DNA of 64,000 nucleotides, taken from contig NZ_JAOQJD010000001.1 in the NCBI RefSeq assembly GCF_025566985.1, forward strand, positions 127,382 through 191,381. The letters run 5' to 3'. Below the pieces are notes generated by a model that was not told the DNA's origin, ran no database searches, and saw only the letters and a program-made list of their open reading frames with translations. Source of the DNA: Aedoeadaptatus acetigenes (GTDB lineage: Bacteria; Bacillota; Clostridia; Tissierellales; Peptoniphilaceae). A program made the translations under genes and the position numbers. This document shows positions 49,184 through 58,355 of this stretch, piece by piece; positions within the stretch are counted from its first letter, which is position 1; the number at the start of each line of letters is the position of its first letter.

Positions 49184-50302
49184 TTGACCAAAAAAACTCC
49201 GGAGCCATTCCTGCCTAATAAACTTCCCTTGGACGATCTTAATGATTTCATTCTAAAACCGGATATTATTGACAAAATGATAGAAGCTTCAAACGCGATG
49301 GGCATCTATAAGGGTTTTCTGTATAACACGCCAAATCCAATGCTGCTCATTTCTCCTCTATTGATCCAAGAGTCCGTTTTGTCCTCCAAACTGGAAGGAA
49401 CGCACGCAACACTGGAAGACTTCTTAAACTTCGAAGCAGGCAATGATACCCCGATAGAAAAAGATGAAATGACAGAAATTGCGAACTATAGAACGGCTTT
49501 GTACGATGCCTTAGACACGATGGGAACGATAAATAATGATGATCCCGGTAAGCTGCCGCTCTCCAATCGAATCATTAAAAACATGCACAAAATCCTCTTA
49601 AATAACGTGAGAGGCAACACGAAAAATCCCGGTAACTTTAAACGAGCACAAAATTATATAGGTAGCTCAACGGAAATTTCATATACACCGGTCCCACCGT
49701 CACATACCGAAGAGTACATGGCTAATCTTGAAAATTATATTCATTTCGATGAAAAGAAAATTTTAATTCAGTCAGCAATAATACATGCCCAGTTCGAAAT
49801 GATACATCCATTTGAGGATGGAAACGGACGAATCGGAAGATTGTTAATTCCCCTGTTCTTATATTACAAAGAATACCTTCCTTATCCGACTTTTTATATG
49901 AGTGAATATTTTGAAGCAGACAGAAACCGTTATATTGAGAGGTTGTCAGATATTTCCTCACACAATAATTGGTTGGACTGGATTGATTATTATTTAGATG
50001 GAATCATAAAACAGGCATCGAGAAATACAATAAAAGCAAATCGCCTTTTATCTTTATATGACGAAATGAAGGTTTTGTGTACTTCCAAAGTTAACTCCAA
50101 GCATGCCATTAATGTGCTTGACTTTATCTTCAAGCATCCGGTATTTAAATCCGGCCAATTAAAGGATGAGCTGAATGTCGGTTCCTTATCCACAGTCTAT
50201 AATTTATTAGATAAATTCACAGAACTTGGCATTCTCACGAAGTCAGATGAAAAAAGAAACATCACCTATTATTCGCCGCAAATTATTTTAAGTACAGAGT
50301 AA
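49184..50302 (+). CDS. Fic domain protein with C-terminal winged helix
   Basis: 372 residues from a TTG at 49184 (AGGAG 9 nt upstream). N-terminal Fic_N region with the inhibitory motif SSKLEGT near residue 67 (S-x3-E-G, class II autoinhibition), the Fic core with the complete catalytic motif HPFEDGNGRIGR near 208, and a C-terminal winged-helix-like part (AINVLDFIFKHPVFKSGQLKDEL ... VYNLLDKFTELGIL). It transfers AMP to a protein hydroxyl. The DNA-binding end suggests control of its own promoter, where the 39-bp repeats lie. No separate antitoxin gene adjoins. Confidence 0.92.
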   Translation: MTKKTPEPFLPNKLPLDDLNDFILKPDIIDKMIEASNAMGIYKGFLYNTPNPMLLISPLLIQESVLSSKLEGTHATLEDFLNFEAGNDTPIEKDEMTEIANYRTALYDALDTMGTINNDDPGKLPLSNRIIKNMHKILLNNVRGNTKNPGNFKRAQNYIGSSTEISYTPVPPSHTEEYMANLENYIHFDEKKILIQSAIIHAQFEMIHPFEDGNGRIGRLLIPLFLYYKEYLPYPTFYMSEYFEADRNRYIERLSDISSHNNWLDWIDYYLDGIIKQASRNTIKANRLLSLYDEMKVLCTSKVNSKHAINVLDFIFKHPVFKSGQLKDELNVGSLSTVYNLLDKFTELGILTKSDEKRNITYYSPQIILSTE

Positions 50303-50445
50303 GTTATGCTCCAATGAAGATAAAGGACGAAAAACCCCCTACCCTATTGCGACAGGATAGAGGCAAATGATATACCTACGACGCACAATCGTTTCCGTTC
50401 TCGATTACAGCATCGTCTTCAGACGCGAAGGATCGATCCGGAAAA

Positions 50446-50483
50446 AGTAAAAGCACGTAAGGCGAAGAGCCCTACGTGCTTTT
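50446..50483 (-). terminator. Terminator behind tRNA-Leu(CAA)
   Basis: AAAAGCACGTA / TACGTGCTTTT long stem, followed on the minus strand by a T-rich run (ACTTTTT). Confidence 0.85.
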
Positions 50484-50536
50484 AAAATGTGCATTTTTAC
50501 ACGTTTTATAACGTTGTGTAAAAACACTAAATTGTA

Positions 50537-50623
50537 TGGTGCCGAAGGCGGGACTTGAACCCGCACGGTGTCGCCACCGCTGGATTTTGAGTCCAGTACG
50601 TCTGCCAATTCCATCACTTCGGC
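50537..50623 (-). tRNA. tRNA-Leu (anticodon CAA)
   Basis: 87 nt with CCA. Acceptor GCCGAAG/CTTCGGC; anticodon stem CTGGA/TCCAG around CTCAAAA, so anticodon CAA; class II variable arm CGGTGGCGACACCG; T-arm GCGGGTTCAAGTCCCGC. The Fic/Ltp islet lies directly behind its 3' side, but I see no repeated tRNA end there that would mark integration. Confidence 0.95.
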
Positions 50624-50639
50624 CAACTGATACTTCGAT

Positions 50640-50669
50640 AGTATAACATATCTGTTAGCCGTGTGTAAA
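50640..50669 (-). promoter_or_regulatory. Promoter of tRNA-Leu(CAA)
   Basis: Minus strand TTTACA (50664-50669), 18 bp, TATACT (50640-50645), 16 bp before the tRNA and behind the stop of the aminopeptidase gene. Confidence 0.7.
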
Positions 50670-50677
50670 GGATAATT

Positions 50678-52021
50678 TTATTTCATGGTCAAAAAACTGC
50701 TGTACGCTTTGTAGGTGGAGTAGATGTCCGCCTTGGATGCCACTTCAAAGGGTGCGTGCATGGAGAAGAGAGCCGTACCCAGATCCACCACTTCTGCGCC
50801 GGTTTCGGCGAGGATGTAGGCCACGGTACCGCCGCCGCCTTCGTCGACTTTGCCCATTTCGCCCGTTTGCCACAAAACATTGTCCTTGGCAAACTGATCC
50901 CGAAGGGCAGCGACAAATTCCACATTGGCGTCGTTGGTGGAGCTTTTGCCTCTGGCGCCGGTGTATTTCATCATGCAGACGCCTTCGCCCAAGCGGGCGG
51001 CGTTTTTCTTGTCCATAACTTCGGGATAGTTGGGATCCAAGGCCGCGGTGACGTCGGCGGAGAGGACCATGCTGTTGGCCAATGCCCGGCGCACGGCGAT
51101 GTTGGAATCCACGCCCAGTTTGTAGAGCACTTCTGCCACGGCGTTTTCAAAGTATTTCGCGCTCATGGATGTGTTGCCGACGGAGCCGATTTCTTCTTTG
51201 TCGGCAAAGACGGCGACGCAGGTTTTCGTGCGGTTCTTTCCGTCCAGTTGCGCTCTGAGGGATGCGTAGGCGCAGACTTTGTCGTCTTGCCCATAGGCCG
51301 CCACCATGCTTCGATCCAGGCCTATATCTCTGGCGTTAAAGGCGGGCACCACTTCCAACTCCGCCGTTTCGAAATCATCGGTATCCATGCCGTATTTTTC
51401 TTTTAAAAGGGCTTTCGCGGCTTCTTCCACGGAGCCGTCCAGGGGCTTGTGGCCGAAAAGGACGTTTAAATTTTCGCCGATGATGCCTTCGGCCAAGGTC
51501 TTTTTATTTTGGGACTTGCTTAAATGGGGCAAGAGGTCCGTTACGGTAAAGACGGGATCGGCAGCGTCGGAGCCGATATTCACTTCGTGCTTCTTGCCGT
51601 CTTTGGTCACGACCACGCCGTGCATGGCCAAGGGAATCGCCGTCCATTGGTATTTTTTAATGCCGCCGTAGTAGTGGGTCTTTAAGAGCGCCACATTTTC
51701 CTCTTCGTAAAGGGGCGTCGCTTTAATATCCAGGCGCGGCGAGTCGATGTGGCTCGCCACAATGGCCATGCCTTCTTCAAAGTCTGCGGCCAGGTCGAAG
51801 AGCACTACGGACTTTTCTTTATTCAAGAAGTAAATTTTGTCGCCGCGCTTTAAGCTGTCCATGTCGTAGAAATTTTTATAGCCCGCTTCTTCTGCCAAGC
51901 GGACGATTTCTTTCGCCGCCATGCGCTCGGTTTTTGCCCGGTCCAAAAAGGCCTTGTAGTCTTCAGAAAATGCCATAATGGCATCGTGATCGTCTTTTCT
52001 TTCCCAATAGCTTTTTTCCAT
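50678..52021 (-). CDS. M18 family aminopeptidase
   Basis: 447 residues. Zinc ligands and catalytic sites of the M18 family: IVASHIDSPRLDIKATPLYE (His and following Asp), FADKEEIGSVGNTSM (Glu-Glu), LSADVTAALDPNYPE (Asp) and the late FSMHAPFEVAS (His). A cytosolic, dodecameric exopeptidase acting on acidic or neutral N-termini. 34 bp after the OatA-like gene on the same strand. Confidence 0.93.
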   Translation of the reverse strand: MEKSYWERKDDHDAIMAFSEDYKAFLDRAKTERMAAKEIVRLAEEAGYKNFYDMDSLKRGDKIYFLNKEKSVVLFDLAADFEEGMAIVASHIDSPRLDIKATPLYEEENVALLKTHYYGGIKKYQWTAIPLAMHGVVVTKDGKKHEVNIGSDAADPVFTVTDLLPHLSKSQNKKTLAEGIIGENLNVLFGHKPLDGSVEEAAKALLKEKYGMDTDDFETAELEVVPAFNARDIGLDRSMVAAYGQDDKVCAYASLRAQLDGKNRTKTCVAVFADKEEIGSVGNTSMSAKYFENAVAEVLYKLGVDSNIAVRRALANSMVLSADVTAALDPNYPEVMDKKNAARLGEGVCMMKYTGARGKSSTNDANVEFVAALRDQFAKDNVLWQTGEMGKVDEGGGGTVAYILAETGAEVVDLGTALFSMHAPFEVASKADIYSTYKAYSSFLTMK

Positions 52022-52055
52022 TGTGATCGAATCTCCTTTCAGTTCTTTAAGATAA

Positions 52056-53906
52056 TCAATTGGAGTCCCCTACATCGGGGACGTCGTCGTTTTCTTTTGC
52101 CGCCAAATTTTCTTCCGTCTTGGCGTGTTTGGCTTTGTCTCCGTCGTCGGGCTTCACCACCGCCTCAGGCATATTGTAGAGTAGGCAATGGCCCAACATA
52201 TGGGACATGAGGCGCTTCGCCGGATCTTTCATGTGCCCTTCATCGTCGTAAAAATCGCTTTGATTTTTGGCATCTTTATACCAGTCGATGAGGGCCACAT
52301 TGGCGTACTTGTCGGCGACGCGCTGCAAAATATCGTTGTTTTTATCTTCGTAGGAAGGATCGGCCACCACATTAAACAAGAACAGGGGGCGTCCTTCGGC
52401 AGTTTTTACGATTTCGTCCACGGCATCGAAGGTGAGAGCACCGTCGTTTCCGATTTGCAGAATAATGGGCCCGTCATCGGTGTATTCCTTTATTCGGCGC
52501 ACATACCAAGAGGGATTTAGATTCTCGGATCCGATGACCTGCAGATTCGGCATAAGGCGCAAATAGGCTTCCCGCGCCGATTGGGCGGATCCGTCGCCTA
52601 AGAGCAGTCCCTTTTGATTCTGGAGCTTGCCCAAATCCTCGTTGGTTAATTTGTAATAGGGCTTTTGCGCGTTCACCTGTTCGATGGCCGCCGCCAGCTC
52701 GTTGGAAGGCTCGAAACGCTCCGTCAAAGATGCCTTCTTTTGTTCCCCCTCGTCTTCCTTCGGCTTCACCGTCTTCACCACGGGCTTCGTCGGCGCCTCG
52801 CGCTTCATGACTTCCGGCCCTTGGGTGGCGTAGGTCATGATCATGAGTCCGCCGAAAAGCGTCGCCAACATAGCGTATACCCATTTGTTGCTCAGACCTT
52901 TCACTTGAAACACATAGTAGGAACCTTGGGCAACGATCAGCAATAGGATGAGGGCCAGAGGAATCCACAGGCCGCCTGCGAGCTGAAGGCGCTCCGCCAA
53001 GGCTTTTGTAAAGAAAAAGGTCGGCATGCTGTACAGGTAGATGGAATAGGCCCGCTCCCCGATAAAGGTAAAGAGGGGAAATTGAAAGACGCTTTCGAAA
53101 GCGTTGCCGTCGCGAAACAAAAACAAAATAAAGAAACTTAAGAGCAGACTGGTAAGAAAAAGGCCGCCGAAATACGCCGGTCCGGCTTCCGCCATAAACA
53201 ATAACAAAATGACGAAGACGATCATGATCCCGAGCATGGCCATGTCCCGATTCGCCACTTTTCCCCGCCCTTTTCCCATGAGCTCATAGAGGACGGCGGG
53301 AAACAGGATAAAGAAACTGAAGAGCCGACTCTCCGGGCTGTAAAAGATTCTGGCTTCGGCCAAATCCAAGCCGCCGAAGATGCCCATCATAAGGGCGGAG
53401 ATCAAGCTGATGACGCCGCCGAAAAAGGCCACGGATATAATTTTCTGCCGCGTCTTTTTCCCTGCAATGGCCAGAGTAAAAATCAAATAGCATTGCATAA
53501 GCAAGGACACGAACCACAAGTGTCCGAAGGGCGAGGGCTGTTCGATGCTCAACGGATGCCCGGCGAGGCTTTGGAAAATATTATTGGCGAACAGCAGGGA
53601 CCACAGGGCCTGTCCCCGCACCAGGGGCATATCTGCATAAAAAAACAGGGCGTAGATCGCCGTGACCACGGCAACCATGGCGAACAGTTCCGGCCAATAG
53701 GCCCGCACCTTCTCCACCAAAAAGGGCCCGGGGTATGTTTTTTCCCGAATGTAGCGCCTGAAGGTCTCGTAGCCCATAAGGGCGAAGAGCATTTGATAGC
53801 CTAGGTGGCCGCCTAAAAAAACGCGGCTGAAAGCCATGTATAGTAAAATAAAGCACAGGGCAAATCCTTTGACGCCCTCTGCCGTCTTTCTTTCTTTAAT
53901 GGACAT
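52056..53906 (-). CDS. OatA-like acyltransferase-3/SGNH protein with altered active sites
   Basis: 616 residues: about ten membrane helices (acyltransferase family 3), a Lys/Glu linker near 385-405 and an outside SGNH-like domain. OatA acetylates peptidoglycan and gives lysozyme resistance. Deviations: the usual YH in the first helices reads YMAF, the V/F-D-x-FF motif reads YQMLF, and the GDSV block of SGNH reads LLGDGSAQ, so the nucleophilic Ser is displaced. The end DDEGHM keeps a DxxH. It may be inactive or use other chemistry. Assignment of the fold is good, of the function weak. Confidence 0.8.
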   Translation of the reverse strand: MSIKERKTAEGVKGFALCFILLYMAFSRVFLGGHLGYQMLFALMGYETFRRYIREKTYPGPFLVEKVRAYWPELFAMVAVVTAIYALFFYADMPLVRGQALWSLLFANNIFQSLAGHPLSIEQPSPFGHLWFVSLLMQCYLIFTLAIAGKKTRQKIISVAFFGGVISLISALMMGIFGGLDLAEARIFYSPESRLFSFFILFPAVLYELMGKGRGKVANRDMAMLGIMIVFVILLLFMAEAGPAYFGGLFLTSLLLSFFILFLFRDGNAFESVFQFPLFTFIGERAYSIYLYSMPTFFFTKALAERLQLAGGLWIPLALILLLIVAQGSYYVFQVKGLSNKWVYAMLATLFGGLMIMTYATQGPEVMKREAPTKPVVKTVKPKEDEGEQKKASLTERFEPSNELAAAIEQVNAQKPYYKLTNEDLGKLQNQKGLLLGDGSAQSAREAYLRLMPNLQVIGSENLNPSWYVRRIKEYTDDGPIILQIGNDGALTFDAVDEIVKTAEGRPLFLFNVVADPSYEDKNNDILQRVADKYANVALIDWYKDAKNQSDFYDDEGHMKDPAKRLMSHMLGHCLLYNMPEAVVKPDDGDKAKHAKTEENLAAKENDDVPDVGDSN

Positions 53907-54008
53907 AAACGACTCCTTTATTTAATGGTAATATTTTACCACAAACGGGGAAATTTAGCCTGCGCTTTACTCGGCGGAGATTTTTGTAAAATTCTTTTAA
54001 AAAAGCAC

Positions 54009-54037
54009 TGGACAAATTTCTTCTGAGGCTATATAAT
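54009..54037 (+). promoter_or_regulatory. Promoter of tRNA-Lys
   Basis: TGGACA (54009-54014), 17 bp, TATAAT (54032-54037), 20 bp before the tRNA. Confidence 0.8.
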
Positions 54038-54057
54038 TATCTCTGTTATCGACGTTT

Positions 54058-54133
54058 GCATCTTTAGCTCAGTTGGTAGAGCAACTGACTCTTAATCAGT
54101 GGGCCCAGGGTTCGAGTCCCTGAAGATGCACCA
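54058..54133 (+). tRNA. tRNA-Lys (anticodon CTT)
   Basis: 76 nt with CCA. Acceptor GCATCTT/AAGATGC; D-arm GCTCAGTTGGTAGAGC; anticodon stem ACTGA/TCAGT around CTCTTAA, so anticodon CTT; T-arm CAGGGTTCGAGTCCCTG. Confidence 0.96.
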
Positions 54134-54139
54134 GATACG

Positions 54140-54162
54140 CGGAGCTTCGGCTCCGTTTTTTT
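54140..54162 (+). terminator. Terminator of tRNA-Lys
   Basis: CGGAGC-TTCG-GCTCCG followed by seven T. Confidence 0.92.
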
Positions 54163-54185
54163 ATGCCCGTTTTTCCTTGCTCATC

Positions 54186-54216
54186 AAAAAAAGAGCGGCG
54201 CTTACACGTCGCTCTT
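54186..54216 (-). terminator. Terminator of the malQ-glgP-xre operon
   Basis: AAGAGCG / CGCTCTT stem enclosing the xre stop codon, followed on the minus strand by TTTTTTTG. Faces the tRNA-Lys terminator. Confidence 0.75.
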
Positions 54217-54582
54217 GTCTTTGTTTTTCCAGTAGAGATCCCAAATCTTTTTCATCAGAATGTCTCTGTCCCGCTGCCCGATCTTCTCTGAAGCCAGGGC
54301 TTTTTTTATGCCGTTTAAAGACTGGCGCAGGATTTTGTAATCGTCGTAGGCCGCATCATCTTTTTCAGGCATGGAAAACCCCTCGTCTTCGTGGAGCAAA
54401 TCATTCACATCCACGTCGAAGATGCGGGCCATTTTTTTGTAAATGAGTCGGTTTTTCGGGTAGCTGTCGCCGGATTCGTAATTTTTCACCGTGCGCACGC
54501 TCACCCCCAAGGCGTCGGCCAACTCTTGCTGAATCCAGCCCTTTTCCGTGCGAAGGGTTTTTACTTTTTCCGCAAAGGTCAT
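54202..54582 (-). CDS. XRE-family HTH protein coupled to glgP
   Basis: 126 residues from the ATG at 54582, which overlaps the glgP stop as ATGA. N-terminal HTH_3: FAEKVKTLRTEKGWIQQELADALGVSVRTVKNYESG, then a helical acidic tail of ~60 residues ending WDLYWKNKDKSDV. A small repressor-like protein. Translational coupling to glycogen phosphorylase suggests control of the glycogen/maltodextrin genes, but its target is not visible. Confidence 0.88.
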   Translation of the reverse strand: MTFAEKVKTLRTEKGWIQQELADALGVSVRTVKNYESGDSYPKNRLIYKKMARIFDVDVNDLLHEDEGFSMPEKDDAAYDDYKILRQSLNGIKKALASEKIGQRDRDILMKKIWDLYWKNKDKSDV

Positions 54583-56948
54583 CGAACCACCTGCTCTTTC
54601 ACATTCCAAATCATGTTTGCGTAGGTCATGATGCTTCGATCCGCGGTAAATTTCGAGGCGCAGGCCATGTTCCAAAAGCTCTTTCTGTACCAGCTTTTTT
54701 CATCCTTAAAATCATCTTCGATGCGATTTTGCGTGGCGATGTAGTCCCTCAAATCGTAGAGAATATAGTATTCGTCATTGGGCCCGCTCTTGTTGTCCAT
54801 CAGAGCGTCCCTAAGGTCGAGGAATTTAAAGCTGCCTCCGTCGTCTAAAAGCCCGTCCGTTAAACTGTCCACGGCTTCTTTCGCCAAGGAGTCCTCTCCG
54901 TAGCGGACGACGGGATCGTAGCCCGAGGCTTCCATTTCTTCCACGGAGGTGCCGAAGACGTAGTTATTTTCCGCGCCGGCCTCTTCAAAAATTTCGATAT
55001 TGGCCCCGTCCATGGTGCCTAAGGTCACGGTACCGTTCATCATAAATTTCATATTTCCCGTGCCGCTTGCTTCCTTGCCCACGGTGGAAATCTGCTCGCT
55101 GACATCGGCGGCGGAAACCAGAAGTTCCGCCCAGCTCACGTCGTAGTTTTCGATAAAGACCACTTTCAGCTGATCGCCCACGTCGGGATCGTTGTTGATG
55201 ACCCGGGCCAGTTCCGTAATGTATTTAATAATGCCCTTGGCCCGGTGGTAGCCCGGTGCGGATTTGCCTCCGAAGATGCAGGTTCTCGGCGTGCGCGCCC
55301 TTTCGGGATCGGCCTTGATTTCCTTGTACAAATGGTGAATGTAAAAGCCGTACATCAGTTGGCGCTTGTACTCGTGGATCCGCTTGATTTGAATGTCGTA
55401 AATGGAATCGGGATTGACCCGTACGCCGAAGGCCTCCTCGATTCGCTCCGCGAGGCGCACTTTGTTTTGACGCTTAATGGCTTTGAATCGGTCGATGACC
55501 GCCTCGTCATCCGCCAAATCTTTTAACTTCGCAAGCTCCGAAAAATCCGTCCGCCAGCTCGTGCCGATCCAATCGTCGATGGCTTCGGACAAGAGGGGAT
55601 TCGCCGCCATTAAAAAGCGCCGCGGCGTGACGCCGTTGGTGACGTTCATAAATTTGTCGGGATAAAGATCGGAAAAATTCTTTAGCTCCCGCTCTTTTAA
55701 TATGCGGGTGTGAAGCTCGGCCACGCCGTTTACCTTCGAGGCCACGTGAATGCCCAAGTGGGCCATGTAAATGGTTCCCTTGTCCACAATGGCCATTTTG
55801 CGCACCGCCGATTCGTCCAGGCCCCGCTCCCGCATGAGACGGGCGTAGTGATCGTTCAAGCGATAGATCACGGCCAAGGTGTCGGGGCAGACATCTTCCA
55901 TGATGGCGACGGGCCACTTTTCCATGGCTTCTTGTAAAATCGTGTGGTTCGTATAATTAAAGACGTGCTCCGCAATTTGAAGAGCTTCTTCGAAGGAAAA
56001 GCCCAGCTCGTCGACCAATATCCGTATGCCTTCGGGGATGGCGATGACGGGATGGGTGTCGTTGAGTTGAATCGCCAGGGCATTCAATCGAGCCGCCGGT
56101 GCCATGGATTTTAAATCGCCTTGGCGCAAAAGGTCCCGAAGGGTGGCCTGTGCAAAGAAGTATTGCTGCATAAAGCGGAGCAGCTGCCCTTCCCTGCGTG
56201 CGTCGTTGGGATAGAGGACGCGGGTGATGTTTTCGGCGATGGCGCGCTCGCTCACGGCGCCCAGGTAATCGAAATTGTTGAATTTTTGAAAGTCGAAGTC
56301 GTTCATGGCCTCGGCCCGCCACAGGCGCAGGCGATTCACATTGTTCGTCTCGTAACCCGGCACGATGTAGTCGTAGGGAATGGCTTTTAATGTAAAATCT
56401 TTAAAGTGCACGGGCACCATTTCGTCGTCGTGGCGGCGGCCCCACATGTCCCCGTCTTTCAGCCACTCGTCCCCCACTTCCACCTGAAAGCCGTCTTCGA
56501 TTTTTTGCGCGAACATGCCCTTTTCGTAGCGCAGGCCGTAGCCGCGAAGGGGCACGCCTTTTGTGGCGGCGGCATCCATAAAGCAGGCGGCCAAACGACC
56601 GAGGCCGCCGTTTCCCAGGCCCGCATCGGGCTCAAAGCGAAAGAGATCTTCCACCTCCACGCCGTAAAGTTCGGGCACCAATTCACGCACCAGGGCCTCT
56701 TCCGCCGGGCCCAGCGCTTGAAGATGGGTCTTTAAGCTCTTGCCGATCAAGTATTCCAGACTCATGTAACAGGCGATTTTTCCCTTTTCGTAGGCACGAT
56801 GGGTGCGAATCCTCCGGTCGTGAAAGGCGATGCGTATGCAGGTGGCCAAGGCCCGGGCCTTCGCCGCCATGCTCGCCTCGTCCACGGATTTCGTTGATTC
56901 CAAGTACATGGTGGCCATTAAATTATTGATCCAAGTCTGTTTGTCCAT
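54579..56948 (-). CDS. glgP: Glycogen/starch/alpha-glucan phosphorylase
   Basis: 789 residues. Starts at 56948, overlapping the malQ stop (TAATG). Conserved blocks: SLEYLIGKSL, DAGLGNGGLGRLAACFMDA, LNDTHPVIAIPE, the IKRIHEYKRQLM region and the PLP site EASGTGNMKFMMNG with the Schiff-base Lys near 632. Releases glucose-1-phosphate from glycogen or maltodextrin. Works with MalQ upstream. Confidence 0.96.
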   Translation of the reverse strand: MDKQTWINNLMATMYLESTKSVDEASMAAKARALATCIRIAFHDRRIRTHRAYEKGKIACYMSLEYLIGKSLKTHLQALGPAEEALVRELVPELYGVEVEDLFRFEPDAGLGNGGLGRLAACFMDAAATKGVPLRGYGLRYEKGMFAQKIEDGFQVEVGDEWLKDGDMWGRRHDDEMVPVHFKDFTLKAIPYDYIVPGYETNNVNRLRLWRAEAMNDFDFQKFNNFDYLGAVSERAIAENITRVLYPNDARREGQLLRFMQQYFFAQATLRDLLRQGDLKSMAPAARLNALAIQLNDTHPVIAIPEGIRILVDELGFSFEEALQIAEHVFNYTNHTILQEAMEKWPVAIMEDVCPDTLAVIYRLNDHYARLMRERGLDESAVRKMAIVDKGTIYMAHLGIHVASKVNGVAELHTRILKERELKNFSDLYPDKFMNVTNGVTPRRFLMAANPLLSEAIDDWIGTSWRTDFSELAKLKDLADDEAVIDRFKAIKRQNKVRLAERIEEAFGVRVNPDSIYDIQIKRIHEYKRQLMYGFYIHHLYKEIKADPERARTPRTCIFGGKSAPGYHRAKGIIKYITELARVINNDPDVGDQLKVVFIENYDVSWAELLVSAADVSEQISTVGKEASGTGNMKFMMNGTVTLGTMDGANIEIFEEAGAENNYVFGTSVEEMEASGYDPVVRYGEDSLAKEAVDSLTDGLLDDGGSFKFLDLRDALMDNKSGPNDEYYILYDLRDYIATQNRIEDDFKDEKSWYRKSFWNMACASKFTADRSIMTYANMIWNVKEQVVR

Positions 56949-58306
56949 TACTTCGCCCTTTCTTTTAAGCATAATTCGATGCGTTTCGCCGCGTCTTCAT
57001 TCATTGCATCAGGCGGCAGCATCCATTGCCAATTGCCGCGGCAGGTGCCCGGCCGATTGATGCGCCCGGGATTTTCCAAAAAGTCGCCGTGCTGGAAAAA
57101 TACCGTCTCTTCCCGCCGACAAACGGCGTAGTTTAAAAGATTCTCTGTGCTGACTTCGGCGCCCATCGCATCTTCCCAGAGACGCTTCGTCTTCTCGTCC
57201 ATATGTTTTACATAAAGAGGCACAGGATCCGTGTCGTGATTGCCCGTGTAGTATATTTGCGGCCGATCACCCCAGCGACTCGGCCCTTCCAAGGCCATGA
57301 CCCTCATGCCCGGCCAGGGAAATTTGTCCCGAAAGCGGTGAAAATCCTCGTCCAAAAAGCCCAGGTCCTCGATTAAAAACCGCTTATCCTCTTTCCACGG
57401 CGCGAAGAGGGTTTCGCCGGGCACACTTTCCCAGTGCCCTGCGGCGGGCTTTTCGCCGCGAGGGATGTGGTAGATCTTTTCATAGCCCCTGAAGTGATCC
57501 AATCGCAGGCGATGATAGCGACTTAAGGCGTTGTCGATGCGCTTTCTGAAATAGGCAAAATCCTCCGCCGCCAAGGCCTTCCAGTCGTAGACCGGCGAAT
57601 TCCAAAGCTGGCCTTCGTCGCTGAAATCGTCGCCGGGCACGCCGGAAACGTACCTGGGCTCGAGATCATCATCCAAGAGGAAGTGCTCCGGATGGATCCA
57701 GCGCTGGACGCTATCGATACCCGGATAATAAGGCAGATCCCCGACAATTTCAATGCCACATGCTTCGGCGTAGTTCAAAATATTTTTCCACTGCTTTTCG
57801 AAGAGATACGACAAGGCGCAGTAAATACGCACGGCCCTATCGCCTTTGTGTGCGTCTCGAAAGCCTGGGAAATCTTTCTTTACCTCCGCGGGCCAGTGGC
57901 GAAAATGGCCGTAGCGGCCCATGGCCAAATAAAATAGCCCGGCGGCCTCGGCTTCTTCCCCTTTTTCCTCCATGAAATCCTGAAAACAGGGGCAGTCTTC
58001 CGTTTTTCTTAGATTCAAATTGCTGCACAGAGCGGCGATTTTTTTCTCATAAGGCACTTCTATCGCGGAAGAAACAAAGCCTTCCTTTTCCAGTGCGCCC
58101 ACATCCAAAAGCAGAAGATCTCCCGCCGACAAATCCGGCGAGGCATAGGGGCTCATGTAAGCGTCCACGGGATTGATGGGCAAGATCTGCCAGTAGGAAA
58201 AGCCCGCGGCCCGCAAAAAATTTAAATAGGCCTCGGCCTGTGAAAAATCTCCCCGGCCGCTCGGGGAAGGCAGAGAAAAAATCGGCAAAAGCATTCCCGC
58301 ATCCAT
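56948..58306 (-). CDS. malQ: 4-alpha-glucanotransferase (amylomaltase)
   Basis: 452 residues from the ATG at 58306 (GGAGG five bases upstream). Amylomaltase GH77 signs: LLPIFSLPSPSGRGDF, FSYWQILPINPVD, the nucleophile in RLDHFRGYEKIYHIPRG, the acid/base Glu in LIEDLGFLDEDF and NHDTDPV. Somewhat shorter than the usual ~500. Makes longer maltodextrins for GlgP. A hairpin with a T-run lies directly before its ribosome site. Confidence 0.95.
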   Translation of the reverse strand: MDAGMLLPIFSLPSPSGRGDFSQAEAYLNFLRAAGFSYWQILPINPVDAYMSPYASPDLSAGDLLLLDVGALEKEGFVSSAIEVPYEKKIAALCSNLNLRKTEDCPCFQDFMEEKGEEAEAAGLFYLAMGRYGHFRHWPAEVKKDFPGFRDAHKGDRAVRIYCALSYLFEKQWKNILNYAEACGIEIVGDLPYYPGIDSVQRWIHPEHFLLDDDLEPRYVSGVPGDDFSDEGQLWNSPVYDWKALAAEDFAYFRKRIDNALSRYHRLRLDHFRGYEKIYHIPRGEKPAAGHWESVPGETLFAPWKEDKRFLIEDLGFLDEDFHRFRDKFPWPGMRVMALEGPSRWGDRPQIYYTGNHDTDPVPLYVKHMDEKTKRLWEDAMGAEVSTENLLNYAVCRREETVFFQHGDFLENPGRINRPGTCRGNWQWMLPPDAMNEDAAKRIELCLKERAK

Positions 58307-58316
58307 GGCATCCTCC

Positions 58317-58342
58317 AAAAAAAAGCCCTGCAAAAGCAGGGC
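58317..58342 (-). terminator. Hairpin terminator/attenuator in the malQ leader
   Basis: Minus strand GCCCTGC-TTTT-GCAGGGC followed by eight T and, without a gap, by the malQ ribosome site GGAGG. It ends the ftsH transcript, but it also lies inside the leader of the malQ promoter at 58356-58384, so malQ transcripts must pass it. Confidence 0.85.
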
Positions 58343-58355
58343 ATGCATTGTATTT

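Noticed and set aside
50310..50365. Hairpin behind fic as its terminator
   Set aside because: The stem pairs well only on the minus strand, where the T-run is; on the fic strand it has a mismatch and no T-run.
50537..50623. tRNA-Leu(CAA) as attachment site of the Fic/Ltp islet
   Set aside because: No repeated tRNA 3' segment was found on the far side near 48.1 kb and no integrase gene is present.
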